Origin: CAWHPS01 sp963831235
Lineage (GTDB): Bacteria > Fibrobacterota > OXYB2-FULL-49-7 > JAEUSG01
Assembly (NCBI GenBank): GCA_963831235.1
Contig: CAWHPS010000037.1
Span: forward strand, 1-64,000
DNA: 64,000 bases
Direction of reading: 5' to 3'
In this document: positions 43,912 to 52,282 of the stretch, piece by piece
How the letters are laid out: every line of letters starts with the position of its first letter
Numbering within the stretch: position 1 is the first letter of the stretch
The notes under the pieces: generated by a model
Seen by the model: the letters and a program-made list of their open reading frames with translations, nothing else
Told to the model about the DNA's origin: nothing
Database searches by the model: none
Made by a program: the position numbers and the translations under genes

Positions 43912-44112
43912 ATGATAATTCATCTTAATGGAAAAATGACCGAAATTTCACCCTGGGCCACGCTTAATTCTATAATTGAAGAAAGTGGCCTAAAACCAGG
44001 ACAAGTTGTTATTGAACTGAATCAGGAAATCGTTGATAAAAAGAAATATGCTGAGGTAAAGCTCCGTGAAAATGATGTAATTGAAATCCTTGAATTTGTC
44101 GGGGGTGGTTGA
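43912..44112 (+). CDS. thiS: Sulfur carrier protein ThiS
   Basis: 66 residues with a ubiquitin-like fold and the required C-terminal Gly-Gly (EFVGGG, with GG last). The carrier is adenylated and loaded with sulfur, which it gives to ThiG for the thiazole ring of thiamine. The order thiS-thiG-thiH with minimal spacing is typical. ThiF, which adenylates ThiS, is not in the window. Confidence 0.92.
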   Translation: MIIHLNGKMTEISPWATLNSIIEESGLKPGQVVIELNQEIVDKKKYAEVKLRENDVIEILEFVGGG

Positions 44113-44115
44113 CAA

Positions 44116-44883
44116 ATGGACGAACTTATAATAGCAGGGCAAACAATACGATCACGCTTAATAACAGGTTCGGGTAAATACCGTGATGATTCGCTGATCC
44201 CCAAAGTCCTTGAAGCAGCTGAGTGCGATATAATAACCGTTGCCCTGCGGCGGATAGATTTCGAGAAGAAAGATACGAGCATACTGCGACACATACCTGA
44301 AGGCAAGATACTGCTTCCCAATACGTCAGGTGCAAGAAACGCCGAAGAGGCTGTTCGCATTGCCAGGCTTTCACGTGCCATGGGATGCGGGAGCTGGATT
44401 AAAATAGAGGTCATAGCTGATCAGAAATATCTGATGCCAGACAATATGGAAACGGTTCGAGCATCTGAAGTGCTCGCAAAAGAGGGGTTTCTTGTCATGC
44501 CTTACTGTTATCCTGATCTTTCCACGGCCCGCAGGCTTAAGGATGCCGGGGCCGTATCCATAATGCCGCTTGGCGCGCCGATTGGATCAGCCAAAGGACT
44601 GTTAACACTTGACTTGATAAAAATACTTGTCTCAGAGATTGATCTCCCTATTATAGTTGATGCTGGTCTTGGGAGTCCTTCGCATGCAGCGCTCGCAATG
44701 GAGATAGGCGCTGCAGCGGTACTGCTGAATACTGCCATAGCGTCAAGCGAAGATCCTGTTAAGATGGCAGAGGCCTTCAAATTTGCAGTCCGTGCAGGAC
44801 GACTCGCCCGTTTATCAGGCATGCTTGCCCCATCCGACACTGCCAGGGCGACATCGCCGCTCACGGGTTTCCTAAACCAATGA
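44116..44883 (+). CDS. thiG: Thiazole synthase ThiG
   Basis: 255 residues, normal size. RSRLITGSGKYRDDSL at the start, the GSWIKIEVIAD lysine strand that forms the Schiff base with deoxyxylulose phosphate, and the phosphate-binding end AGLGSPSHAALAMEIGAAAV followed by LLNTAIASSEDP are all present. It makes the thiazole phosphate moiety from DXP, ThiS thiocarboxylate and the dehydroglycine supplied by ThiH. Overlaps thiH by four bases. Confidence 0.95.
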   Translation: MDELIIAGQTIRSRLITGSGKYRDDSLIPKVLEAAECDIITVALRRIDFEKKDTSILRHIPEGKILLPNTSGARNAEEAVRIARLSRAMGCGSWIKIEVIADQKYLMPDNMETVRASEVLAKEGFLVMPYCYPDLSTARRLKDAGAVSIMPLGAPIGSAKGLLTLDLIKILVSEIDLPIIVDAGLGSPSHAALAMEIGAAAVLLNTAIASSEDPVKMAEAFKFAVRAGRLARLSGMLAPSDTARATSPLTGFLNQ

Positions 44884-46010
44884 AGAACTCTTTTTACGAT
44901 TATAGAAAACGTTTTCTTTTGACAGACATAAAATCATACCTTTCCTCTGTTACTCGTGAGAAGATTGAAAATGTGTTATTGAAGCCCGAACTTGATGTAA
45001 TGGACTTTCTTGCACTTTTATCGGATGCAGCAGATGATTGCCTGGAGACCATTGCACAAAAAGCAAGCATGCTGACGCGGATGCATTTCGGCAATTCCGT
45101 TTTCATTTTTACGCCTCTTTATATTTCGGATTATTGTGTTAATGCATGTCCATATTGCTCATTTTCAGTGCATCAGAAAATTGATCGCACACATCTTACC
45201 ATCGAAGAAATTGAAGAAGCAGCGAAACGGATAAGCAATAAAGGCATTCGCCATATACTCATGTTGACAGGCGAGGCGCCTAAAAAAGCAGGGCTTGATT
45301 ATCTACCAGAAAGCATCGCTGTTTTAAGGAAATATTTTTCCTCAATAAGCATAGAAATATACCCTCAGAAAGAAAATGAATATTCCGAACTTCTGAAAAG
45401 AGGGGCCGAGAGCTTGACGATTTATCAGGAGGTTTACGATGAAGCAGCTTATGCTGGATATCATAAAAACGGGCCCAAAGCTGATTACAGGTTCAGGCTT
45501 GAAGCGCCGGATCGCGGGCTTTTGAGTGGAATGAGGGCTATCACTATCGGTGCTTTGTTCGGGCTTAATGATATTGTAAGTGAGGCTTTTTCAATGGCGC
45601 TCCATCTTCATTATCTTGAAGAAAATTATCCCTCTGTTGAACTTAGCGTTTCTCTTCCAAGAATAAGGCCGGTTGTATCAGGTTTTGTGCCGCCATTTAT
45701 GGTTTCAGACAGATTGTTTGTAAGGATTATGCTTGCGTTTCGGATTTTCAAACCACGTGTGGGCATCACCATCTCAACCCGTGAATCAAAGGAATTCAGG
45801 AACGCTATTCTTCCAATGGGTGTAACAAAAATGTCAGCAGGGGTCTCAACCTCAGTCGGTGGCAAAGCTGAGGTGGGGCAATTCGAAATCGCGGATGTCA
45901 GAAGTGTCGATGATGTATGCAGTGACCTGCTTAAACAAGGCTACCAGCCGGTTATGCATGACTGGAGCCATAAGTTTGCATTCACGGCAGGCCAAAGCGT
46001 TTGCTCATAA
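44880..46010 (+). CDS. thiH: 2-iminoacetate synthase ThiH (radical SAM)
   Basis: 376 residues. The radical-SAM cluster motif CVNACPYCSF (CxxxCxxC) follows FIFTPLYISDY; the rest reads as the ThiH/BATS-type barrel (HILMLTGEAPKKAG, YQEVYDEAAYAGYHKNGPK). It cleaves tyrosine to 2-iminoacetate and p-cresol, the oxygen-sensitive alternative to the ThiO route, which suits an anaerobic or microaerobic host. No interruption is seen. Confidence 0.95.
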   Translation: MKNSFYDYRKRFLLTDIKSYLSSVTREKIENVLLKPELDVMDFLALLSDAADDCLETIAQKASMLTRMHFGNSVFIFTPLYISDYCVNACPYCSFSVHQKIDRTHLTIEEIEEAAKRISNKGIRHILMLTGEAPKKAGLDYLPESIAVLRKYFSSISIEIYPQKENEYSELLKRGAESLTIYQEVYDEAAYAGYHKNGPKADYRFRLEAPDRGLLSGMRAITIGALFGLNDIVSEAFSMALHLHYLEENYPSVELSVSLPRIRPVVSGFVPPFMVSDRLFVRIMLAFRIFKPRVGITISTRESKEFRNAILPMGVTKMSAGVSTSVGGKAEVGQFEIADVRSVDDVCSDLLKQGYQPVMHDWSHKFAFTAGQSVCS

Positions 46011-46096
46011 TTTTGCTTTGTCAGTATATCTTGAATAACTATATTCTTGACTGTAAAGAAATCAGCGTTATTGAACCATACCTCAACACTATGCAA

Positions 46097-46805
46097 ATGA
46101 AGCGTTTTGATAAAATTATACATATTGTAATACTTAACGCTTTTCTGGGTATAGGTCTTCCTTCCGTTTTTTCAGAACAACTTTATGTTTATTATCCTTC
46201 TCTGTCCCGTCCGCACGTGATTCAAAAAGAACTGACTAATGAAATTCCCGGTGTTCAGGTCACAGTGTTTGGTTTACGCGATGATTTTGATGCCCTGGTG
46301 AAATCCGCCCCGCCGGATGCGATTTTAGCCAAAGGACCGCTTGCCGGGATGTATTCGGATTATACTATGGTGCTATCCGGGGTGATTAATGGTAAAACAG
46401 ACGGAACCTCATCTTCTTCTTTATATAAAAGCTCCGTTGACACCGGACAATCTGTTTCAAAAGACAATTGGTGTTGTGGATATTCTGCCAAAGAAGGAAC
46501 TGGAGACATTTGTGGAAACTCTTCTTTCAACAAAAGTAAAACTCAAAAGGGTGAAGAAAATCGAAGACCTGCTACCACTACTTACTTTCGGCATGGCAGA
46601 TGCAGTCCTTGTTCCCGAGTCCCAGGTAGCTTATTTCAAAAACGTTTCCAATCTTGATTTCAAGGAAATGCGTTTTGAAACAGCAACAGCGCCAATCGCT
46701 TCCATTTGTGTTAGGCAGAATGTTGAGGCCCCAATAATATTGAAATACATCAGGAAATTATCCGGAAACATAAATACAATGCTAGGAGTCGATACATGGC
46801 GGTAA
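46097..46805 (+). pseudogene. Periplasmic substrate-binding-like protein, frameshifted
   Basis: The first frame gives a signal peptide (MKRFDKIIHIVILNAFLG) and a binding-protein-like half (QLYVYYPSLSRPHVIQKEL, DAILAKGPLAGMYSDY). After about 46400 the protein continues in another frame as EPHLLLYIKAPLTPDNL, KTIGVVDILPKKELETFVE and ADAVLVPESQVAYF to 46805. The span of 709 bases is one more than a multiple of three, fitting an extra G in the gg at 46403-46404. The restored product, about 235 residues, resembles PhnD-like solute-binding proteins. It overlaps the start of the receptor fusion by ten bases. Confidence 0.72.
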
Positions 46806-49800
46806 AATTAATGCCAATCCATAACGACCGCTTTAGGCAATGGCAGGTGATGGTATTTATTTCACTTTTCATCTTCCTGATTCCCCTTTCCGTTCTGGCC
46901 AAAGACACCCTGCTTGTGGTGCGCCCTCAGGGACGACAATTTGAGCAGGTGACTCAGGGGTTAAGGGAGGAAACCAGTACGGAATTTGATTTGCAGGAAA
47001 TACAGATGACCTCACTGTTTTCCGCGGAATCTCTCTCCGCGCGAATTATTGCTGTTAGACCAAAGGCCCTGATACTGATGGATAACCAGGTGATCTCGCT
47101 ATATAAATCAGCACTGATCAACGATACACGGCTTTCGCTCCCTTCGATATCCTGCATGGGCGTCAACCTTCCCGATGCTCTTTCAGGGCTTCGAAACGCA
47201 GTGGGAATATCTTATGAGGTGCCTATTGTAACTTCCATTGTCGGACTGCGGGCCATTTTAAGAAAACCTATAAGGAAAGTGGGCATACTGCACCGCGAAC
47301 TCATGTCAGGGTCTATACTGGAAGCCTCTGATTTCTGCGCGCAAGAGAATATCAAGTTGGTTTCGAAATCCTTGCCCAATACCCTGAATGATCCAGAACA
47401 ACTTATAAAGGATGCGCTATGGGATCTTTTCCGCAAGGATTCAGTTGATGCACTATGGATACCCAATGATAATGTTCTTGTCAATCCCAAGACCATTGCC
47501 TCCTCTTGGTCGCCCATTATTCAGAAAACGCACAAACCCGCTGTGGTCGGGGTGGAGGTGCTGGTGAATCCGGCGCTTGACATGGGCTTTTTCGCAGAGC
47601 TTCCGGATCTTTTTGCGCTCGGTAACCAGGTCGCTGACCTTGTTTCCCGTGCACAGGAAAATGAATGGCAATTTGACAGCCTGTTTGTAGAGCCCCCGGT
47701 GTCGGTTAGAAAATTCGTCAATATTTATCAGGCGGAAAATTATTTCGGCTTGTCACGGGCAGGCCTTCAGGGTGTGGATACGCTCCTGGAACGCCCCAAA
47801 GCGGAAAGTAATATTGTAATCGCCCAGGCCAAGTCTGAAACAATGGGGGATTTGTCGCTTAAAAGTCTGCTTGACATGCAGGTCACCTCGGTGTCCAAGA
47901 AAGCGGAACGGATGATGGATGTTCCCACCTCAATTTATGTGCTCACACGCGAGGACATACAAAGGAGTGGCGCAACGCGGCTGGTTGATATACTTAACCT
48001 GGTCCCTGGATTCTGGTCAACGGATCTGACCTATAACTGGCCAAATGCGACCATCCGGAATTTTGATGAATTCACTTCCAAAGTCAATCTGCTTATTGAC
48101 GGTGTTCCGCTTATTTCGCCTATTATAGAAGACGTAATGTATCAGGGCTTGTATCTGCCGCTCAACATTATTGAAAGGGTGGAAGTCATCAAAGGATCAA
48201 ATGGTGTAATTTACGGCGCCAATGCTACAACAGGAGTCATCAACATCATAACCCAGAATCCGAAGCAAATGCAAGGGCTTCTGGCCCAGGCAGAAACCGG
48301 CAGCAATGGTTATCTTTCACCCATGGTGCGTTACGGCGGGAAAATAGGAAACCATACGGACTATTCCGCCTATTTTTCCTATCGCCGTACAGGTGGATAT
48401 TACCGCAATTCCGATTTTATGGGTGATTCCGTATATGCCGAGGATACCAGTGGCTCTTTCAAAAGAATCAAGAATCATTATAATGATGATGAAGAGGGAA
48501 GCAGTTATTCGTGGATGGCCGGCATGCGGTCAACCACTGAATTTTCCAACCAATGCCGGCTTTCCTTAAATGGCTGGTACCAACAGAATCGTATGAAACA
48601 ATTTGGTTCCCTGGACATCCCATACTCAGACACCTTTTCCATGGATTATAATATTGCAAATCCCCCCGACAGCCTATGGTTGGAGAATCTTAAATATGAC
48701 AATGCCATTGTAAGCGCGCGATTGGATATTCCCTTCAATACGGACCATCAACTGTTTTTTAACAGTTATATTTATGATTATCTGAATCTTTCTTACCCTG
48801 CAACAGGAGCCGGTGTTGTTGAACCTCTTTTCAGTATCATGGATTTTGAGGCACAGGACACAAAACTCTTTGGAAAAGATAAATCCGTTCCATTACAACT
48901 CATATCAGGTGCTAATTGGCGCACAGTCTTTTTCAACATCAGGGAAAAAAGCGGCGCGATTCGCATATTTGATGAACCTAAAAACTCAGAATACATGATG
49001 GCCGCTTTTGTACAAGGGAAAATGACCTTTGCAGAAAATTTGGACCTTGTTCTTGGAAGCAAGGCTGAGGCTTGGACACTGATTTCCGAGACCCCAGACA
49101 AGGCTTGGAAGGCGCGTAGGAGCATATGGGATTTTGTTAAAAACTATCCCTATTATTCTCCCAATGCCCGTCTCGCTTACCGGATTGGCCAGAATGCAAC
49201 TGCCTGGGCTGCCTGGTCACAAAGCGTTACCGTTCCTGCATATATTCATACAAACCTGGAACAGCGTCGTCTTCAAATCCCGCCGGCATGGGTATTTAAC
49301 CAGCCTGAAAACATAACTCATGTTAGGGAACAGCTCGGTCTGGATCCAAACAGCGCTGCTCCGCCTGCCGCGGGTAAATGGGTTGCGGTTGTAAGCTCCA
49401 ATGATTTACGCCCAACGGTTTACAATTCAACAGAAGCCGGTTTCCGTGTTTCCTTATTGTCTAATCTTGCGCTGGATATCTGCGGCTATTATTCACTTAT
49501 TGACGGCACACTTCAGGATAAAATGTATGATGTCACGTGGCAAACCATTATTCCATCGCGTTTATATCCCGGTGACAGCGTAGTGCCGATTTATCTAGGC
49601 AATATGGGTAAAGAACGTACCATGGGCGCGGAAGTGGTTGTCAAGTGGAACCCGAGATCAGATCTACGTACAGTATTCTCCTATGATTACAACCAGTCTA
49701 AGAAGCTCACACCGGAAAATATAAGCGACGCAAACAGATCTCTTACAGGACTTCCAATCATGCCGCATCATGTTTTTCGCAACAGGCTCTATTTTGATTT

Positions 49801-50107
49801 CCCTTATCAATTCTTCCTTACAATAAACAGCACTCTTTATTCGAGCGCGGACAATGCCTTTCCATTTTCCTATGTGGATAACAAATATAATCAGGAGGGG
49901 GTAGGTCTGAGCAAGGAAATCAACTACCCTTCTTTACGCCTCGACTGCATCGTACAAAAACAATTTATGGATGGAAAACTCAGCGCTTATGTATGGGGCC
50001 GCAATCTGCTGCGCAGCGAGGCCATCGAGGCGTATTACTGGTTCATTGAGGAATATCCCCATACCATCAACAGGACCTTTGGAGCCGGAGTGAAGTATCA
50101 GTTTTAA
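46796..50107 (+). CDS. Fusion of periplasmic binding-protein domain and TonB-dependent receptor
   Basis: 1103 residues. After a signal peptide (about 18-35, FISLFIFLIPLSVLAKD) residues about 38-335 form an ABC_sub_bind-like domain (LLVVRPQGRQFEQVTQGLRE, KALILMDNQVISLYKSAL, DALWIPNDNVLVNPKTI, KPAVVGVEVLVNPALDMG). From about 370 a TonB-receptor plug follows (DVPTSIYVLTREDIQRSGAT, VNLLIDGVPLISPI, IERVEVIKGSNGVIYGANAT) and then a barrel ending in Phe. The N-terminal domain would sit in the periplasm just under the plug. I know no described receptor with a binding-protein domain at this place. Ribosome site aggag precedes the ATG. The gene heads an apparent operon with lipoprotein and signalling genes. 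Confidence 0.85.
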   Translation: MAVKLMPIHNDRFRQWQVMVFISLFIFLIPLSVLAKDTLLVVRPQGRQFEQVTQGLREETSTEFDLQEIQMTSLFSAESLSARIIAVRPKALILMDNQVISLYKSALINDTRLSLPSISCMGVNLPDALSGLRNAVGISYEVPIVTSIVGLRAILRKPIRKVGILHRELMSGSILEASDFCAQENIKLVSKSLPNTLNDPEQLIKDALWDLFRKDSVDALWIPNDNVLVNPKTIASSWSPIIQKTHKPAVVGVEVLVNPALDMGFFAELPDLFALGNQVADLVSRAQENEWQFDSLFVEPPVSVRKFVNIYQAENYFGLSRAGLQGVDTLLERPKAESNIVIAQAKSETMGDLSLKSLLDMQVTSVSKKAERMMDVPTSIYVLTREDIQRSGATRLVDILNLVPGFWSTDLTYNWPNATIRNFDEFTSKVNLLIDGVPLISPIIEDVMYQGLYLPLNIIERVEVIKGSNGVIYGANATTGVINIITQNPKQMQGLLAQAETGSNGYLSPMVRYGGKIGNHTDYSAYFSYRRTGGYYRNSDFMGDSVYAEDTSGSFKRIKNHYNDDEEGSSYSWMAGMRSTTEFSNQCRLSLNGWYQQNRMKQFGSLDIPYSDTFSMDYNIANPPDSLWLENLKYDNAIVSARLDIPFNTDHQLFFNSYIYDYLNLSYPATGAGVVEPLFSIMDFEAQDTKLFGKDKSVPLQLISGANWRTVFFNIREKSGAIRIFDEPKNSEYMMAAFVQGKMTFAENLDLVLGSKAEAWTLISETPDKAWKARRSIWDFVKNYPYYSPNARLAYRIGQNATAWAAWSQSVTVPAYIHTNLEQRRLQIPPAWVFNQPENITHVREQLGLDPNSAAPPAAGKWVAVVSSNDLRPTVYNSTEAGFRVSLLSNLALDICGYYSLIDGTLQDKMYDVTWQTIIPSRLYPGDSVVPIYLGNMGKERTMGAEVVVKWNPRSDLRTVFSYDYNQSKKLTPENISDANRSLTGLPIMPHHVFRNRLYFDFPYQFFLTINSTLYSSADNAFPFSYVDNKYNQEGVGLSKEINYPSLRLDCIVQKQFMDGKLSAYVWGRNLLRSEAIEAYYWFIEEYPHTINRTFGAGVKYQF

Positions 50108-50146
50108 TGGAGAATAATGTATATCTTTAAACCAATAGGAGGTCTC

Positions 50147-50740
50147 ATGAAGAAGTTCTCTGCCTTGATTCTTGCCATTACAGTTGTGGTGGCATGCTTT
50201 TTTGCCTGCGATAAGAAAGATGAAAAAAGTCCAGTATCAGCTGAACCCAAAATTCCTACACTTGTCGGGAATACTTATGACAATCCTCTTGCAAAGATAA
50301 AGGTTACTGCTGTTGCCCCATGCAGTCTGATTATGAAGGACAGTATAATCCCGAACACGCCCGCAAGACTTATTCTTTCTGGAATCTGGACAGACAACCA
50401 GGCTCTCAATTTTAATCTTACTATGACTCCCCCGCAACAAGGCATGTCAGCCACGGCCACAGCCATGGATATCCTGGATATTGCCGTTTATAATCTTTTA
50501 CAACAAGACACCTCGGCTCATAAGGATACAACAACAAGACAAATTGTTACGATCAATAACAAAACATGCGCTGAAATTCAATATGACAACACGTTTATGA
50601 GCATGCCGCTAAGGAACAAAATGGTAATGATGTTGAATAACGGATACGCATTAACTGCTGTATTCACGACCTTGAAAAGCTTATATCCTTTGCAGGAGAA
50701 CCGGTTTAATGCTGTCCGTGATAGTATAAAACTTTATTAA
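50147..50740 (+). CDS. Lipoprotein of unknown function
   Basis: 197 residues from the ATG at 50147, preceded by aggagg nine bases upstream. Lipobox CFFAC (Cys21). The body (YDNPLAKIKVTAVAPCSLIM, RLILSGIWTDNQALNFNLT, NNKTCAEIQYDNTFMSMPL) looks like a small beta-rich domain of the kind that folds beside a membrane. It lies 39 bases after the receptor fusion and before the insertion sequence, so originally it was followed by the histidine kinase. It may assist the receptor; no family recognised. Confidence 0.7.
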   Translation: MKKFSALILAITVVVACFFACDKKDEKSPVSAEPKIPTLVGNTYDNPLAKIKVTAVAPCSLIMKDSIIPNTPARLILSGIWTDNQALNFNLTMTPPQQGMSATATAMDILDIAVYNLLQQDTSAHKDTTTRQIVTINNKTCAEIQYDNTFMSMPLRNKMVMMLNNGYALTAVFTTLKSLYPLQENRFNAVRDSIKLY

Positions 50741-50784
50741 GTAATAGGGCATACCCCAGGGCAATCGCATTAAAATTCGCCACT

Positions 50785-51018
50785 TTATTTCTTATTGTCA
50801 ACGGTAATACGTGACACACGATCCGTTCTTGTTCTTGCAGTTACTTTGTTAGACTTGCCAGTTCTAATCATTTTCATGCACTTTACTGTTTCAACCTCCC
50901 ATTCCACAATTTCGCGTTTCTTGAAATTCATCGCTTTTGCCAAAGCATTGGGAAAATTAACATACCACTGATTTCCTTTCTTCCGTGAGATGAGTTGAAT
51001 CGTTGTTGGATAGCCCAT
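50785..51018 (-). CDS. AbrB/SpoVT-like passenger protein of the IS
   Basis: 77 residues from the ATG at 51018, with aaagga upstream. TTIQLISRKKGNQWYVNFPN and ALAKAMNFKKREIVEWEVE fit a swapped-hairpin AbrB-type DNA-binding domain; the tail is basic. I recall close relatives beside transposases in other genomes. Because it lies inside both terminal repeats, it moves with the element. It may repress the transposase or be an antitoxin-like addiction factor; no toxin is present. Confidence 0.7.
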   Translation of the reverse strand: MGYPTTIQLISRKKGNQWYVNFPNALAKAMNFKKREIVEWEVETVKCMKMIRTGKSNKVTARTRTDRVSRITVDNKK

Positions 51019-51124
51019 GCCCAATTCCTTTCTATTTAAGTAGCTCTACGGATATCCGTAGAGCTATATTATAGTATAAAGAAGAGGCAATGTCCACATT
51101 TTATTTTACCTATAAGGGGGATTT

Positions 51125-52258
51125 ATGATTTCAACGCCATGCACTTTTATCGAATACTTCCAAGACATACCGGACCCACGCATAGAACGTAAAAAACTCC
51201 ACAAACTTATCGACATAATTGTTGTCTTGGTATGTGCTACCCTTTGCGGCGCCAAGTCATTCGAGGAAGTCGAATTATTTGGCAACGAGCGAATAGAGTG
51301 GCTTAAACAGTTTCTTGAACTCAAAAACGGCATTCCATCGCATGACACTTTTGGGCGGGCCAGTGCCTTGCTAAATCCGAAAGACTTTCAAGAATGCTTT
51401 ATAAAATGGGTTGAGGCGTTACGATTGCCGAAACAAAATGAAGTAATTGCAGTCGATGGAAAAACCGCACGGCGTTCATTTGATACCAAGGCCGACCGAA
51501 ATGCTATCCATGTCGTTAGTGCCTGGGCAGCAGAAAATAACTTGGTACTGGGGCAAATAAAGGTGAATGATAAATCCAACGAAATCACCGCTATCCCTGA
51601 ATTGCTGAATATGCTCATGGTGAAAGGATGTATCGTCACTATCGATGCAATGGGTTGTCAAAAAGCTATTGCCGACAATATTGTAACCAATGGCGCGGAT
51701 TATGTTCTCGCCGTTAAAGAAAATCAACCGAGCCTGTATGAACAAATCCGCAACCGCGTAGATACTGTCGTGGTGGATGGGTTGAAAGATGTGGCCCATG
51801 ACACGTATTCAACAGAGGATAAGGGACATGGTCGCGAAGAGCATCGTGAGTATCATGTTATCGATGATATTACCTGGCTAAAAAATAAGGAACAGTGGCG
51901 ATCATTGTCTGCTATCGGTGCTGTTCACTCCATAAGGAAAACAAAAAAAGCAGAGCAGACAGAAATACGGTATTATATTCTCAGTCGTAAAATGTCGGCA
52001 AAACAGTTTGGTCAGGCAGTACGCAGTCATTGGGGAATTGAAAACAAATTGCATTGGAATCTGGATGTGTCTTTTAGAGAGGATGACTGTCGCATTAGAA
52101 AATCAAATGCACCAACAAATATGAATGTAGTCCGGCATGTCGCTATAAATCTATTGAGACAGGAAACATCAATAAAAGCCAGTATCGTACGCAAACAATT
52201 AAAAGCAGCTTTGAGCACACAATATTTGGAGCGCATCCTTGGAATCGTTAAATTTTAA
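51125..52258 (+). CDS. ISAs1-family transposase
   Basis: 377 residues, the family's usual length. The start FIEYFQDIPDPRIERKKLHK, the DDE positions in VIAVDGKTARRSFD, CIVTIDAMGCQKAIAD and the final RSHWGIENKLHWNLDVSF with REDDCRIRK are diagnostic of ISAs1. The frame is intact; its stop lies within the right terminal repeat. Confidence 0.95.
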   Translation: MISTPCTFIEYFQDIPDPRIERKKLHKLIDIIVVLVCATLCGAKSFEEVELFGNERIEWLKQFLELKNGIPSHDTFGRASALLNPKDFQECFIKWVEALRLPKQNEVIAVDGKTARRSFDTKADRNAIHVVSAWAAENNLVLGQIKVNDKSNEITAIPELLNMLMVKGCIVTIDAMGCQKAIADNIVTNGADYVLAVKENQPSLYEQIRNRVDTVVVDGLKDVAHDTYSTEDKGHGREEHREYHVIDDITWLKNKEQWRSLSAIGAVHSIRKTKKAEQTEIRYYILSRKMSAKQFGQAVRSHWGIENKLHWNLDVSFREDDCRIRKSNAPTNMNVVRHVAINLLRQETSIKASIVRKQLKAALSTQYLERILGIVKF

Positions 52259-52282
52259 TGCGATTGCCCTGGGGCATACCCC

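Larger units (their letters stand above)
50757..52271. mobile_element. ISAs1-like insertion sequence with passenger gene
   Basis: The 1515-base element has exact 21-base terminal inverted repeats beginning CAGGGCAATCGCATTAAAATT (50757-50777 and 52251-52271) and is flanked by an exact 10-base target duplication gggcataccc (50747-50756 and 52272-52281). It carries a transposase (plus) and, between the left repeat and the transposase, a small AbrB-like gene (minus). The right duplication ends one base before the ATG of the histidine kinase. Confidence 0.93.

Noticed and set aside
43600..43912. TPP riboswitch before the thiamine genes
   Set aside because: thiS starts two bases after the epimerase stop, and no ctgaga-type core or matching helix was found upstream.
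46389..46805. Independent 138-codon gene
   Set aside because: It lacks a signal peptide and continues the binding-protein fold started in the other frame; treated as one frameshifted gene.
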